DNA from: Coniella vitis
Lineage: Eukaryota > Ascomycota > Sordariomycetes > Diaporthales > Schizoparmaceae
Length of the DNA: 64,000 nucleotides
Assembly (NCBI GenBank): GCA_011317545.1
Contig: WUJK01000003.1
Span: forward strand, 3,782,001 to 3,846,000
Reading direction: 5' to 3'
A program made the position numbers and the translations under genes. Below are positions 44,503-55,030 of this stretch, piece by piece (the stretch's first letter is position 1; each line of letters opens with the position of its first letter). The notes beneath the pieces were generated by a model. That model searched no databases, was not told the DNA's origin, and saw only the letters and a list, made by a program, of their open reading frames with translations.

Positions 44503-45044
44503 TTACAGCTGACCAGCCGTGTTGAAGTCCTCAAGCGCAATCTTGACACGCTGGACCATGGTCTTCTCGCCCTCGCGAACCCAGACACGGGGGTCAAAGT
44601 GCTTCTTGTTGGGCTTGTCCTCGCCGTCAGGGTTGCCAACAGCGGTCATGAGGTAGTCCTTCTTGCCGAGGAAGTAGTCGCGCATGCCAGTCATGTAGGC
44701 GAACTGCATGTCCGTGTCCATGTTGACCTTGACAACTCCCAGCTTGATGGCCTGCAGGTACTCGTCCTTGGAGGAGCCAGAGCCACCGTGGAAGACAAAG
44801 AAGACGGGCTTGTCCTCCTTCTTGGAGAGCTGCTCCTTGACGTAGGCCTGGTGCTTGCCGAGCAGCTCGGGGTGCAGCTTGACGTTGCCGGGCTTGTAGA
44901 CACCTGTAGAATCTTGTCAGTATGCAATTTGCTAGCGTTATATCAGGCGTGATGGGGAAAAAAAACATACCGTGGACATTGCCGAAACCAGCAGCAATGG
45001 AGAAGTAGGGGGAAATGGGCTCGAGCTTCTTGACAATGGCCAGA

Positions 45045-45079
<35 letters not shown>

Positions 45080-45652
45080 AACATCCTCGTTGTTGACACC
45101 GTCCTCCTCACCACCAGTAATGCCAATCTCCATCTCGAGCCACTGCTTCATGGGGGCAGCGCGCTTCAGGTAGGCGGCGGTGGTGTCAATGTTGAAGTCG
45201 ACGGGCTCCTCAGACAGGTCAATCATGTGGGAGGAGAAGAGGGGCTCGCCGTGCTCCTTGAAGTACTTCTCGTCGGCGTCGAGCATGCCATCGAGCCAAG
45301 GCAGTAGCTTCTTGGCGCAGTGGTCGGTGTGCAGGACAACGGGGATGCCGTAGGCCGGGGCAATGGAGCGGATGTAGTGGGCTGCAGCGACGGAACCGGC
45401 AATGGAGGCGGCCTGGTCGGTGTTGGAGACGCCCTTGCCGGCGAAGAAGGCAGCACCACCCTGCGAGGTCTGCAGGACAATGGGCGACTTGGCGTCGCGG
45501 GCAGCCTCGAGAGCGGCAACAACGGTCGAGCTCGACGTTACGTTGATGGCGGGAATGGCAAACTGGTGCTCGCGAGCGTACTGGAAGAGAGCAAGGACGT
45601 CATCGCCGACAATGACACCGGTCTTGCGGGAGAGAACGTCTTGGGCACCCAT
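44503..45652 (-). CDS. FBA1: Fructose-bisphosphate aldolase, class II
   Basis: Zinc-dependent cytosolic aldolase that splits fructose 1,6-bisphosphate into DHAP and glyceraldehyde 3-phosphate in glycolysis. Exons 44971-45652 and 44503-44903 encode 360 residues (yeast Fba1 has 359); the 67-bp intron has a GTATGT donor and CTACAG acceptor in phase 1. Class II landmarks are VVLHTDHCAKK with D110 and zinc ligand H111, EMEIGITGGEEDGV, GFGNVHGVYKPGN with H227, VFHGGSGSSKDEY with H266, and the phosphate/cation loop VVKVNMDTD. Codon use is strongly biased to C-ending codons, as in highly expressed fungal genes. Divergent from SDH1 across a 2.3-kb spacer. Confidence 0.96.
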
Positions 45653-47934
45653 TTTGGATTGTTTGTTTACTGATGGTCGGGGTTGTGGAACTAAAGAAGT
45701 AGTAAATATAGTGGTAAGTAAAAAAGGTTGTTCTCACGGTGGTTTTGCTTGGTTGGTTTGAGGAGGAAGAGCAGGAAAAAGACAAGCAGGAAAAAAGAAA
45801 CAAGAAAGCCACGAGGAGGGGCAGCAGCAGCTGAGATATAAAAACCAGCCAGCTGGATTGGACAATGCTCTTCCAAGCTTGGTGGCGTGTTGGTGGGGCA
45901 GGCGACGAGGGCCAAGAAGGGGCTTGCTGGCTTTGCCTGTGCTCGAGTCGTCGCCGTCCAATCTGGAGCCCAACAAGGGCAGAAAACTGCAGTGGGATGA
46001 ATGGTGGGATGATGGTCAAGGGGAAGGCAGAGGCAGCGATAGAAACTCCGCATCCCCTGGCTGCTGGGCTATGACACAAGCCAGTCCACCTTTTAGTGGG
46101 TTGAGGGTCGTAAACATGAGGTCAACTGGCACTGGTGCTGGAGCCCGGTTTGCCATAGGGGGTAGGTGGGGTGGTCAAGTCGGCTCAGGCATGTTTTGGG
46201 ATTGTGCTGTGTGATGTAGATGTGCTGTATGGGTGCGTTGGGTGTGCTGAATCGTCTGGAATGAGGACGCTGTAGCAGTTGCGGCAGCTGTGTTGTAGCG
46301 GCTGGTGGTGGTGGGCGGCAGACGGTAGCGATGGGTGATGGCGGGGTAGCTCCTGCACTATGTTGTAGAGCCCACGACAAGACCTTGCTCTTGGTGGAAA
46401 GAGAAGAGGGAACAAAACGAATGCTGCATCAAGGCAAGGTACACAAAAGACTTACTAGCAATCGAAACCAGCTACAAAGCAGCAGTCAACTAGAAGTGGT
46501 AGGGTATTGTTGGGCTGAGGAATGGAGGAGGAAAAGAGAAACAAGAGGGAGATGGACACTATGAAGGCGTGGGGTTGAGGCTGGTTTAAAACGTCGTCAT
46601 AGTCCCCCTTTCTCTGGCCTTCTTCAGCTTCTCCAACCACGAAGTGCAATACCCGTGGGCCGAGCAACCCCGCCATTCTTGGGACCTTTTGGGGCCGTTT
46701 GGGGCTGCTGGCAGGCGGTCCCAGGCGGCCCATTGGCGGTCCCAGGCTATCAACAGCCCAGCCTGCCGGAATGTTTCGGAACCTTGTATACGTACTGTGA
46801 GCCAGGACAACACTCACCCTACCCAGATGGCAGAGGTCGGCTACGAGGCTGCTATTTTTAATTTCTAGAGTTGCTGGTCCGATTTACTGTTACTATGTAT
46901 GTATCTTTACATAGTAGATATGTACATGGCATGTACACAGGATATCGAGATTAACGTGCAGCTGCACGCCAGACAGAGTCAGTAGCGGGTGTGACATGGC
47001 ACGGATCCAGCACTTGTAGAACCGAAACTACCTCGAGGATACTTGTTGTGTCGCTGTTGAGACTGTCAAGACATTTCCCACCAATCAATTGCAAGGCTTG
47101 TGTGCTCTGGCTGGCTGTCAAATGTAAATATCCCGTGGAATATCTGGATGCCGTATCGGGAATGGTGCGACTGTTTGAGGGACGATGTATTGATTCTGGC
47201 ATTGTTCAAATCGTCCGTCTGGATCTGCTATCCAAAGGGCATATCGATCAGTGGTCTGGTCATATATCAGCTGGAAACATGAACGAACTGCCGTTTTACG
47301 TTTTCCTGTCTCTATCAGAAGACTCCCCTGCTGTTCAATCGCCCAAGATACTGGAAATATCCCGCTGCAGAAATGAATTTAGTGATTACATAATTCCAGA
47401 CAGCAATCTCTGTACTGCATGAAAATGCGCGGGCAAAGGCCGGATGCAGCAGAATAGTCCCCAACGTGTTTGCAGCCCCAGAAACGTGCCGATTCATTCA
47501 TTATTGAACATCTTGCAACACGTCTACACACACGGGCATAACCAATTATATCAAGATGGGGGCATGGAGGCCCATGAATCATCACTGGCAGAATGTGGGC
47601 GGGCGAACGCAGCAGCACAACAGCGCACGGGCCACAAGCCTCGGCTCTGAGGCACAGCGCTTCGGCTACGGCAGCGGGCGAATCTTCAATAAGCAGGCCC
47701 TGATTGGCCAGGGCTGTTTGCTGTTCCGGATCCTCATCGAGCTCGTCGACGGCATCTTTCGTCGCTGCCCTTTCCACCACCCGTCCTGTCCATTTGTCAC
47801 CCATATCGCTCAAATCCGCACCCCCTAATCTCCCCGTTGCCCGCTTGCAGGACGAGAGGCCGTGACCAGGATTCAGCACTCCAACCAGCTCTACTGTCGT
47901 GCTCTGCACCCACCGACACCCGACACAGCCCATC
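45653..47934. other. Divergent upstream region of aldolase and SDH1
   Basis: 2.3 kb holding both promoters. The aldolase leader (45660-45830, minus strand) is pyrimidine-rich. An inverted pair TACTATGTA/TACATAGTA lies at 46891-46916. A plus-strand frame near 46991-47422 lacks an ATG at its start and is not accepted as a gene. Confidence 0.5.
46891..46916. repeat. Inverted TACTATGTA hairpin
   Basis: TACTATGTA, an 8-bp spacer and TACATAGTA form a perfect 9-bp stem in the aldolase-SDH1 spacer. Confidence 0.8.
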
Positions 47935-50319
47935 ATGTCCTCCACAATGGCCATGCGGAGGCTCGCGACGGTAAGTCTGGCTGGCCACGGGATCACGACA
48001 CGACGACACACGATATTGACCGTGCTTCTCACACAGCTGTCCCGCGTTCCAAGAACCCAGACCAGAGCCTTCTCTGCCACTCCAGCTGCTGGTATGTGCT
48101 CTATCTTGGCTTCACACTCTGCTCATCCATCGCTTGTAGTGTTGGCCTCCAACTAACTCGATACCGTCTTCCCCTCCATTACAGCCAGAATCTTCACAAA
48201 CCGGCCATTACGCGCAAAGGAGGCTTCTCCTTTTGTCAGCACAAAGTACCCTGTCATAGTACGTCGAGGCGACTTCTCCCGTCCTCTTTCGATTTTGGCA
48301 AATAATACACGCGCGGCAAAAACAGGCAATTGACAATACGGCCCCCTTTAGGATCACGAGTACGATGCTGTCGTTGTCGGCGCTGGTGGCGCGGGTCTGC
48401 GTGCAGCCTTTGGTCTTGCCGAGTCTGGCTTCAACGTCGCGTGTATCTCCAAGCTCTTCCCCACAAGAAGTCACACTGTCGCCGCTCAGGGTGGCATCAA
48501 CGCTGCTCTGGGAAACATGCACGAGGACGACTGGAGATGGCACATGTACGACACCGTCAAGGGCTCGGACTGGCTCGGAGACCAGGACGCTATTCACTAC
48601 ATGACCCGCGAGGCTCCCGCTTCCGTCATTGAGCTCGAGAACTATGGATGTCCTTTCTCTAGAACCGAGGACGGAAGAATGTATGTTTTTTGCGCCCCTT
48701 GGGAGACAAGCCTTGGTAGACAAGCCTTGGTGTTTTGAAAATCCCTGTCCCTCTCCCAGCCCTCATTCTGAGCACGCACTGACATATGCTTGCTTCTTGT
48801 TGCTTTCAGTTACCAGCGTGCCTTTGGTGGTCAATCCCAAAAGTACGGCAAGGGCGGCCAGGCCTACCGATGCTGCGCTGCCGCAGACAGAACCGGCCAC
48901 GCTCTGCTCCACACCCTCTACGGCCAGTCGCTGCGCCACAACACGAACTACTTTATCGAGTACTTTGCCATCGACCTGATCATGGAAGACGGCGAGTGCC
49001 GTGGTGTCTTGGCCTACAACCAGGAGGACGGAACCCTGCACCGCTTCATGGCCAACAACACCGTGCTGGCCACTGGTGGATACGGTCGTGCCTACTTTAG
49101 CTGCACATCTGCCCACACATGTACTGGAGACGGTATGGCCATGGTTGCCCGTGCCGGTCTTCCCAACCAGGATCTCGAGTTCGTGCAGTTCCACCCCACG
49201 GGTATCTACGGTGCGGGCTGCCTGATCACGGAGGGTTCTCGTGGTGAAGGTGGTTACCTGCTCAACTCGGAGGGTGAGCGTTTCATGGAGCGTTACGCGC
49301 CCACTGCCAAGGATCTTGCTTCGCGTGACGTTGTCTCGCGGTCCATGACCATGGAGATCCGCGACGGCCGCGGTGTTGGCCCTGAGAAGGACCACATCTA
49401 CCTGCAGCTCAGCCACTTGCCCGCCGAGATTCTCCACGAGCGTCTGCCTGGTATTTCCGAGACGGCCAGCATTTTCGCAGGTGTCGACGTCACCAAGCAG
49501 CCCATCCCTGTCCTGCCTACTGTCCACTACAACATGGGTGGTATCCCAACTCGCTACACTGGTGAGGTCGTTACCGTCGACGAGAAGGGTCAGGACAAGA
49601 TTGTGCCCGGTCTTTTTGCTTGTGGTGAGGCTGCTTGCGTGTCTGTCCACGGTGCCAACCGTCTGGGTGCCAACTCGCTTCTCGACCTGATTGTCTTTGG
49701 TCGCGCTGTTTCGCACACGATTCGCGACAACTTCACGCCTGGAGCCAAGCACAAGCCCGTGAGCGCTGACGCCGGTGCTGCATCGATTGAGGAGCTCGAC
49801 CAAATCCGCACCTCGGACGGACCCAAGAGCACCGCCGAGATCCGTCTGGCCATGCAAAAGACGATGCAGACTGATGTCAGCGTCTTCCGTACCCAGGAGA
49901 GCTTGGACGAGGGTGTGCGCAAGATTGACGAGGTGGACCAAATGTTCAGCCAGGTCGGCATCAAGGATCGCAGCATGATCTGGAACTCTGACCTGGTTGA
50001 GACTTTGGAGCTGAGGAACCTCTTGACCTGCGCGTAAGTTTTTTGATTTTTGCTTTTGGCTACTTGTCCGAGATGATTGACGCTGACTCGTATCTACAGT
50101 ACCCAAACCGCCGTTTCTGCCGCTAACCGCAAGGAGTCGCGTGGTGCCCACGCCCGTGAGGACTACCCCGACCGTGACGATGAGAACTGGATGAAGCACA
50201 CTCTGTCCTACCAGAAGAAGCCCCACGGCAAGGTCGAGCTAGGCTACCGTGGCGTCATTGGCCACACGCTCGACGAAGCCGAGTGCAAGGCTGTGCCACC
50301 GTTCAAGCGTGTGTACTAA
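47935..50319 (+). CDS. SDH1: Succinate dehydrogenase flavoprotein subunit, mitochondrial
   Basis: Catalytic FAD subunit of respiratory complex II, oxidising succinate to fumarate in the matrix. Six exons, 47935-47970, 48037-48091, 48185-48258, 48352-48680, 48810-50033 and 50100-50319, keep frame and encode 645 residues (yeast Sdh1 has 640). Donors are GTAAGT, GTATGT and GTACGT. The presequence MSSTMAMRRLATLSRVPRT and AFSATPAA is basic and hydroxylated, as for mitochondrial import. The dinucleotide-binding motif is VVVGAGGAGLRAA (residues 62-74). H96 in RSHTVAAQGG is the covalent FAD attachment site. Substrate-site blocks are QFHPTGIYGAG and ITEGSRGEGGYL, with HGANRLGANSLLDL near the flavin. 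The C-terminal tail is KAVPPFKRVY. The first three coding exons are very short and cover the presequence. Confidence 0.97.
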
Positions 50320-51130
50320 ACGCTTCAATCATGCTAAGCCGTGTTGAGCTATGGTATCAGCGTACAAATCGAACGCGGGAAGAGCTGGACGACTGGATTG
50401 GATGGAATGGACTAATGGCGAAACTGGGGGCATTCTCGCATGGCCTTACCCCTATATACATCACCGTATATCCACCATTGTCTGTCTAGCATTCAGAAAT
50501 AGGGAGGATGGACGACGGGCGACATGATTGCATTGGATCCCGTGTTAGAGGGATTGTGAGGATCAACGAAAAGAGAAGGATAACTGGATTGGCCGGATGG
50601 ACTGACTGGCAGGCAGGCAAGCAGGCAGGCAGGCAAGCAGGCAGGCAGGAGAAGGGTCTAGAGTATATTTTCTACGACGCTATTTCTTGGGCGTATTGTA
50701 CACACAATCACACATTGGTGTGAGCTATTTTTGATTTTCTATGTCTCTGTAGCGCATGGAATTTAAGGAAAAACTTGATTTTTGGGCAGGGGAGCGTCTG
50801 TCTGTTTTTATGCTTGTGATGAATTCGGCCATTGCGAGATGGTGAGTGGCAAGGGACGTATTTCCATCTTGACACATGGCTGACCTGCCTGTCCTTGATG
50901 ATTCGCTTTGATCGATCGACCAAGGCAATAATATATCGACAGATTCAACGCCGTGACGAAGCCTTTTCATTACAGGATCCAGTATCACTATTCTTCATAC
51001 ACAATCATAACATCAAGGGGTGGGTATCTATCTATCAGGCCACCATAACCGGAAATGCTCGTCAGAAGCGAAGCCGTCTAGCACTTTGAATCAACAAAGC
51101 AACCAGTCTTCAGTTCACTCTTCGCTTCCT
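50320..51130. other. Intergenic between convergent SDH1 and GT90 genes
   Basis: 811 bp of 3' flanks with one tetranucleotide repeat. No gene. Confidence 0.5.
50608..50648. repeat. (CAGG/CAAG)n tetranucleotide repeat
   Basis: About ten GGCA-type units in the SDH1 3' flank, with periodic G-to-A changes (GCAGGCAAGCAGG). Confidence 0.85.
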
Positions 51131-54100
51131 CTATTGCCCCTCTCCCGTGTACCCAATCTCATCCCGTCTATCGTCCACCAGCCTCCCCCATTCGAGCAGC
51201 AACCGAAACATGTACACTTGCATGTCCTCGCGGCGGAGCGCCTTGCGCGCCCACTCGCTTCCTTGGAGGGCGATTACTTCGTCTAGTCTCTTGGTTTGTG
51301 CTTTCTTTTCTTCTTCGTCTTGTCCTCCTCTTCTTGCTGGCTCTCCATTCGCATAGTCGGTCTCACGCACACCATTGCCCACGATCAATTTGAGCTCTGA
51401 CTCCACGTCTCCTTCTTCGCCCTGGTGACCAGAACAAAGCACCCCCCACTTCCTCACAAAATCAAGCACCCCCCACACCCCCCGCAGACTCACATCAAGC
51501 GGAACATAGTGCGTCCACGCAAAGACGCGCTCATCGTACCACGTGCGGAAGAGCGTGGCGCGGTACACGGCGCTGTGGCTCCGGAGAAAGGGAAGAAAGC
51601 GGCCGGAAAACCCGGCGCCGTCGAGGTCGATGAGGTGGCGGTAGAGCCAGTGGTCTTGGAAGTCGATTGAAGGGGGAAGGGCGGGGTTGTTGTTGTTGTT
51701 GTTGTTATTGTTGTTGTTATTGTTGTTGTTGGGTAGTGGTGGTGAAGACGACGACGACGACGATGACGATGACGAGGAAAAGAAAGAAGAAGGGCGGGTG
51801 TAAAAGGTTTCGGTTGCTGCTTGGCAATCTGCATCATAGCAGCGGGTAAAGGGACCGACGAAGGAGACGTTGACCGTCAAGGGCGATGGAGGGGTGTTGT
51901 GGGCGGTGACGGGGTGCTTGAAATGAGGGCCATGGTCATGGCGCTGACGTTCTTCTTGTTCTTCTTCTTCTTGTCCTCCTCCTTCTTCACTTTGATGCCC
52001 CTTCTTCCGCTCATCACCACCACGACCACGACCACCAACATGCCACCCCCGATGCCTCCTCGCAAGGTTGACAAAGCGCGCCCGCATAAACCCCGTCCAC
52101 GCCCGCCCATCTCGGGACACGCCATCCGTCATGCCGCCCCGCCAAAACACCGTCTCCTCCTTGTCCTTCCACTCGACATCCTTGGCATGCTCGATATCCA
52201 CCTTGCCCATGAAGTTCCACGGACTCGGCACGAGGATATCGCTGAAGCCGGCTGCGCGCGCTTGGCTGAAGACCGGCATGAGCTGGTCGGGCCGCGTGAC
52301 GGCGAATGCGCCTGGGCTGGAGAGGAAGCCGTGGAGGTATGGCGCCGTGAAGGGGTGCGCGCAAGGGTCGAGTACTGTTGTTGTTGTCGTCGTCGTGGTG
52401 GTGGTGCTAATCGTCATGTCTCCACCGCCACCATCGCTGCCGGCTGCTCCATGACTGCTGTGCTCGCCTGGTGGGAACAAGGCGCTTGTCCAGTGGTAGC
52501 GGCGGGCGGGGCTTGCGACGTCGCAGGTGGGCGTGATGAAGGTGTCGTAGATGGACTCGCGGCTCGGGGTGGTGAAGAAGGGCGAGAGAGGCTGCGGGTC
52601 GGCCGGGTTGACGGATAAGAAGGCGTCGGACCACGGTGGGGAGAGGCGGGAGGAGGGTGTGAATGCGTTGAGGAATGTGTGCTTCTTCCTGTTGTTGCTG
52701 TGTTCATGACCACCATCCTCTTGCTCTTCCTCTCTCCCCATCTTCATCCGCCGCTGCACCTCCTCCTCGACCTTCTGCCTCAACCGCCCGCTTTCCTCCC
52801 ACCCCACCGCCACACGGCTCTCGTCGTCCAGGTTGAACGCGACGTCCATATCCGGCAACCACGCCGCAAACGGCGCAATCATCTCGCTCCACCCCTCCAT
52901 CATCCACCGGTGCGTCCCCGGCGTCAAGCCCTCGGCCACATCCACATCCACGCTCCCGTTGCGGATCCGCAGCCCGCCGATGCCCAAGTGCGCCTGCTGC
53001 AGCAAATGGCCCGTGCGGGCGCGCAGCTCTGCGGGCGCGAACGCCCAAAAGGGCGCCAGGTCCGACGCGATCTGGTCAAAGGTGTCGATGACGGGCGAGT
53101 GGTGGCGTGTGGCGAAGGCGTACCATTTGTCAAAGTTTGGGGGAGGGGCCAGACCGCCGCCGTGGTGGTGGTGGAGGAGGCGGTAGCGGTGGACTGCCGC
53201 GGCGAGGGAGGTGCTTTCTTTTGCGGTGGCGAGCCAGGCCGATGCGTGGCGGCGGGAGCGGGAGACGGAGGAGGCCATGTTGTTGTTGTTGTTGTTGTTG
53301 TTTGTGGCTTGTTGGGTCGATGAGGGAGAGCGAAAGAGAGCTGTGGAGTTGAGGGCGAGTAAGAGGGAGAGGCACACGAGGCAAAACAGGATGCTGTTGT
53401 TGTTGTTGCGGCGGCGATGTTGCGTGGTTGTTGTTGTTGTTGTTATCATCATCATGTCGCGAGCAGCCAAGAAGCAAGGAGAAGGAAGAAGAAGAACCAA
53501 CGCGGCAGTGGAGAAGAGCACTCCCAGGCCTGCGGAAAAGGGATACACCATCGCCCCCGGGACCATGCCCACCAGGGCGTGCTCGCTGGCCAGGCGGGAG
53601 AGGTGGGTGGCGGCGACGGCCGTTGCGCTGCCCAGGAGGGCCAGAGAGCTGGCTGCCACGCCCGTGGTCCTGCTGCTGCTGCTGCTGCTGCTGCTGATGC
53701 CATGATGGTGGTGCTGGCTTGCGGCGTGGACGGCAACGAGGTACATGGCGGCGAGGACGACGCCGCCTGCCACGAGGCTGTCTTGGACGAGGGAGCGGAC
53801 GACGCGGCTGCGGATCAGAGGCGCCATGGTGATTTCTCGGTAGCTGGATAGGGAAAGGGGTGCGGACAAGCAGAGGAGGAGGAAGATGGCCAGAGAAGAG
53901 AGGAGAAGGGCGCCTGTGAGGCGAAGCCGTGCAGATGGGCTGTGGGAGCCGGATGAGGCTGTCGCGGTCGTTGTCGAGACCGAGGCCCCATGCGCCCGCT
54001 CTGCAAAGATGTAGAGCCCTGCTGTGTCGATCAGCAGCACCAGCAGCTGCGGAACGACACCCGGCGCCGGCCAGCGAGAGCCAGACGGGCAGACGAGGCC

Positions 54101-55030
54101 AGTGGATAAGCTGTCGTCGTATACGAGGCTGCGGCTCGCCACGACGGCCCAGACGAGAGCACAGAGGATGTGGCGGCGTCGAGGCCGCTGTATGCGGTCC
54201 ATCGCTGACGACGACGTGGAAAAGGGGTCAGCCTGAGAAAACTTGATCATGGGCGAAGGCAGTGGTGTTGACGTCGGCGTTGGCTTCTCGGCTGCGGCCA
54301 GCAACGTGTGGTGGTGATGGGAGGAAGAGGGTTGGCGGGTGAGTATCCGGTTAGCCAGCACGAGGCCGACGGGTATGAAGGCCTGTCGATCGTGGTTGTC
54401 AGCTTTGACTCTCCTGATTTATGCTTGCGCACTGACACACCAAAACGACAACGGCAACAAGGGACGCTTACATGCGCGCCAGGAAGAGAACACTGCGGCC
54501 AGTGCGCTGTTGACCGGAGCAGAAACGCGCGCGCCACGAGAGCCAGCGGAAGGCTCCAAAGCTGCCATGCTGCACTGTCGGAGCGAAGACGGCGGACCGA
54601 GTGCAGGTACTGCCTTGCGCAGGCTGTCCAGTCGCTACGGCTCCCTCTGCTGCTCGTCAAGCCAAGGCCAATGCCTATCCAGAGAAGCGTGAGACTGGAT
54701 AACAGGACAGGTCGTTCTGGGACAGGAGAGATATGCACCATGTTAGCAGGTAAAGTTGGGCACAGCCAGAACGACCAAGGAGGAGGAATATGAGAGTACT
54801 GACCGAGCGATGTTGGCACGTGATATCTCGCCGAGAGGAACAAGATACCAACCACAAAGATACTGCATCCAGGTCAGCCAGGAACAAGCAAAAGCCATTG
54901 GACTACGCGGTGTCAATTGTTCAAGAATATAAAGTACACAAGTGAAACTTGCATAACAGTCCTAGCAGGCCGAGTCGCATGACAGCGGAAGCCTTTGTCT
55001 TACTTACCACAACGCAATGGCTTGTCTCAT
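51131..55030 (-). CDS. GT90-family glycosyltransferase (CAP10/beta-xylosyltransferase-like), membrane-anchored
   Basis: Large Golgi-type glycosyltransferase of family GT90, related to fungal CAP10 and Cxt1-like xylosyltransferases of capsule and glycan synthesis. Four coding exons: 55008-55030, 54804-54862, 54472-54716 and 51131-54382, about 1192 residues. All junctions have GTAAGT, GTCAGT or GTAAGC donors with AG acceptors, and intron 2 carries a TGCTAAC branch site. The first 300 or so residues hold several hydrophobic segments (IFVVGILFLSARY, LLLIDTAGLYIFA, LLSSLAIFLLLCL), so it is polytopic. Catalytic blocks near the C-terminus are ETVFWRGGMTDGVSRDGRAW, LIDLDGAGFSGRFLPFLRS, ATLFRTWYDERVFAWTHYVPLD and REDMQVYMFRLLLEWGRL. 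Poly-Asn, poly-Ser and poly-Thr runs from trinucleotide repeats interrupt the loops. The 23-bp first exon is inferred from phase and could differ; the catalytic assignment is firm. Confidence 0.85.
51687..51730. repeat. (TTG)n repeat coding poly-Asn in the GT90 gene
   Basis: Run of TTG/TTA triplets, read on the minus strand as about 14 Asn codons, directly followed by GA-trinucleotide repeats that code poly-Ser. Confidence 0.85.

Noticed and set aside
46991..47422. Plus-strand 143-codon frame in the FBA1-SDH1 spacer
   Set aside because: The frame opens on GTG, not ATG, and no family is recognisable; probably promoter DNA.
48763..50226. A 487-codon minus-strand open frame
   Set aside because: It lies antisense to SDH1 exons whose splice sites and motifs are unambiguous; the C-ending codon bias of the real gene removes stops from the opposite strand.
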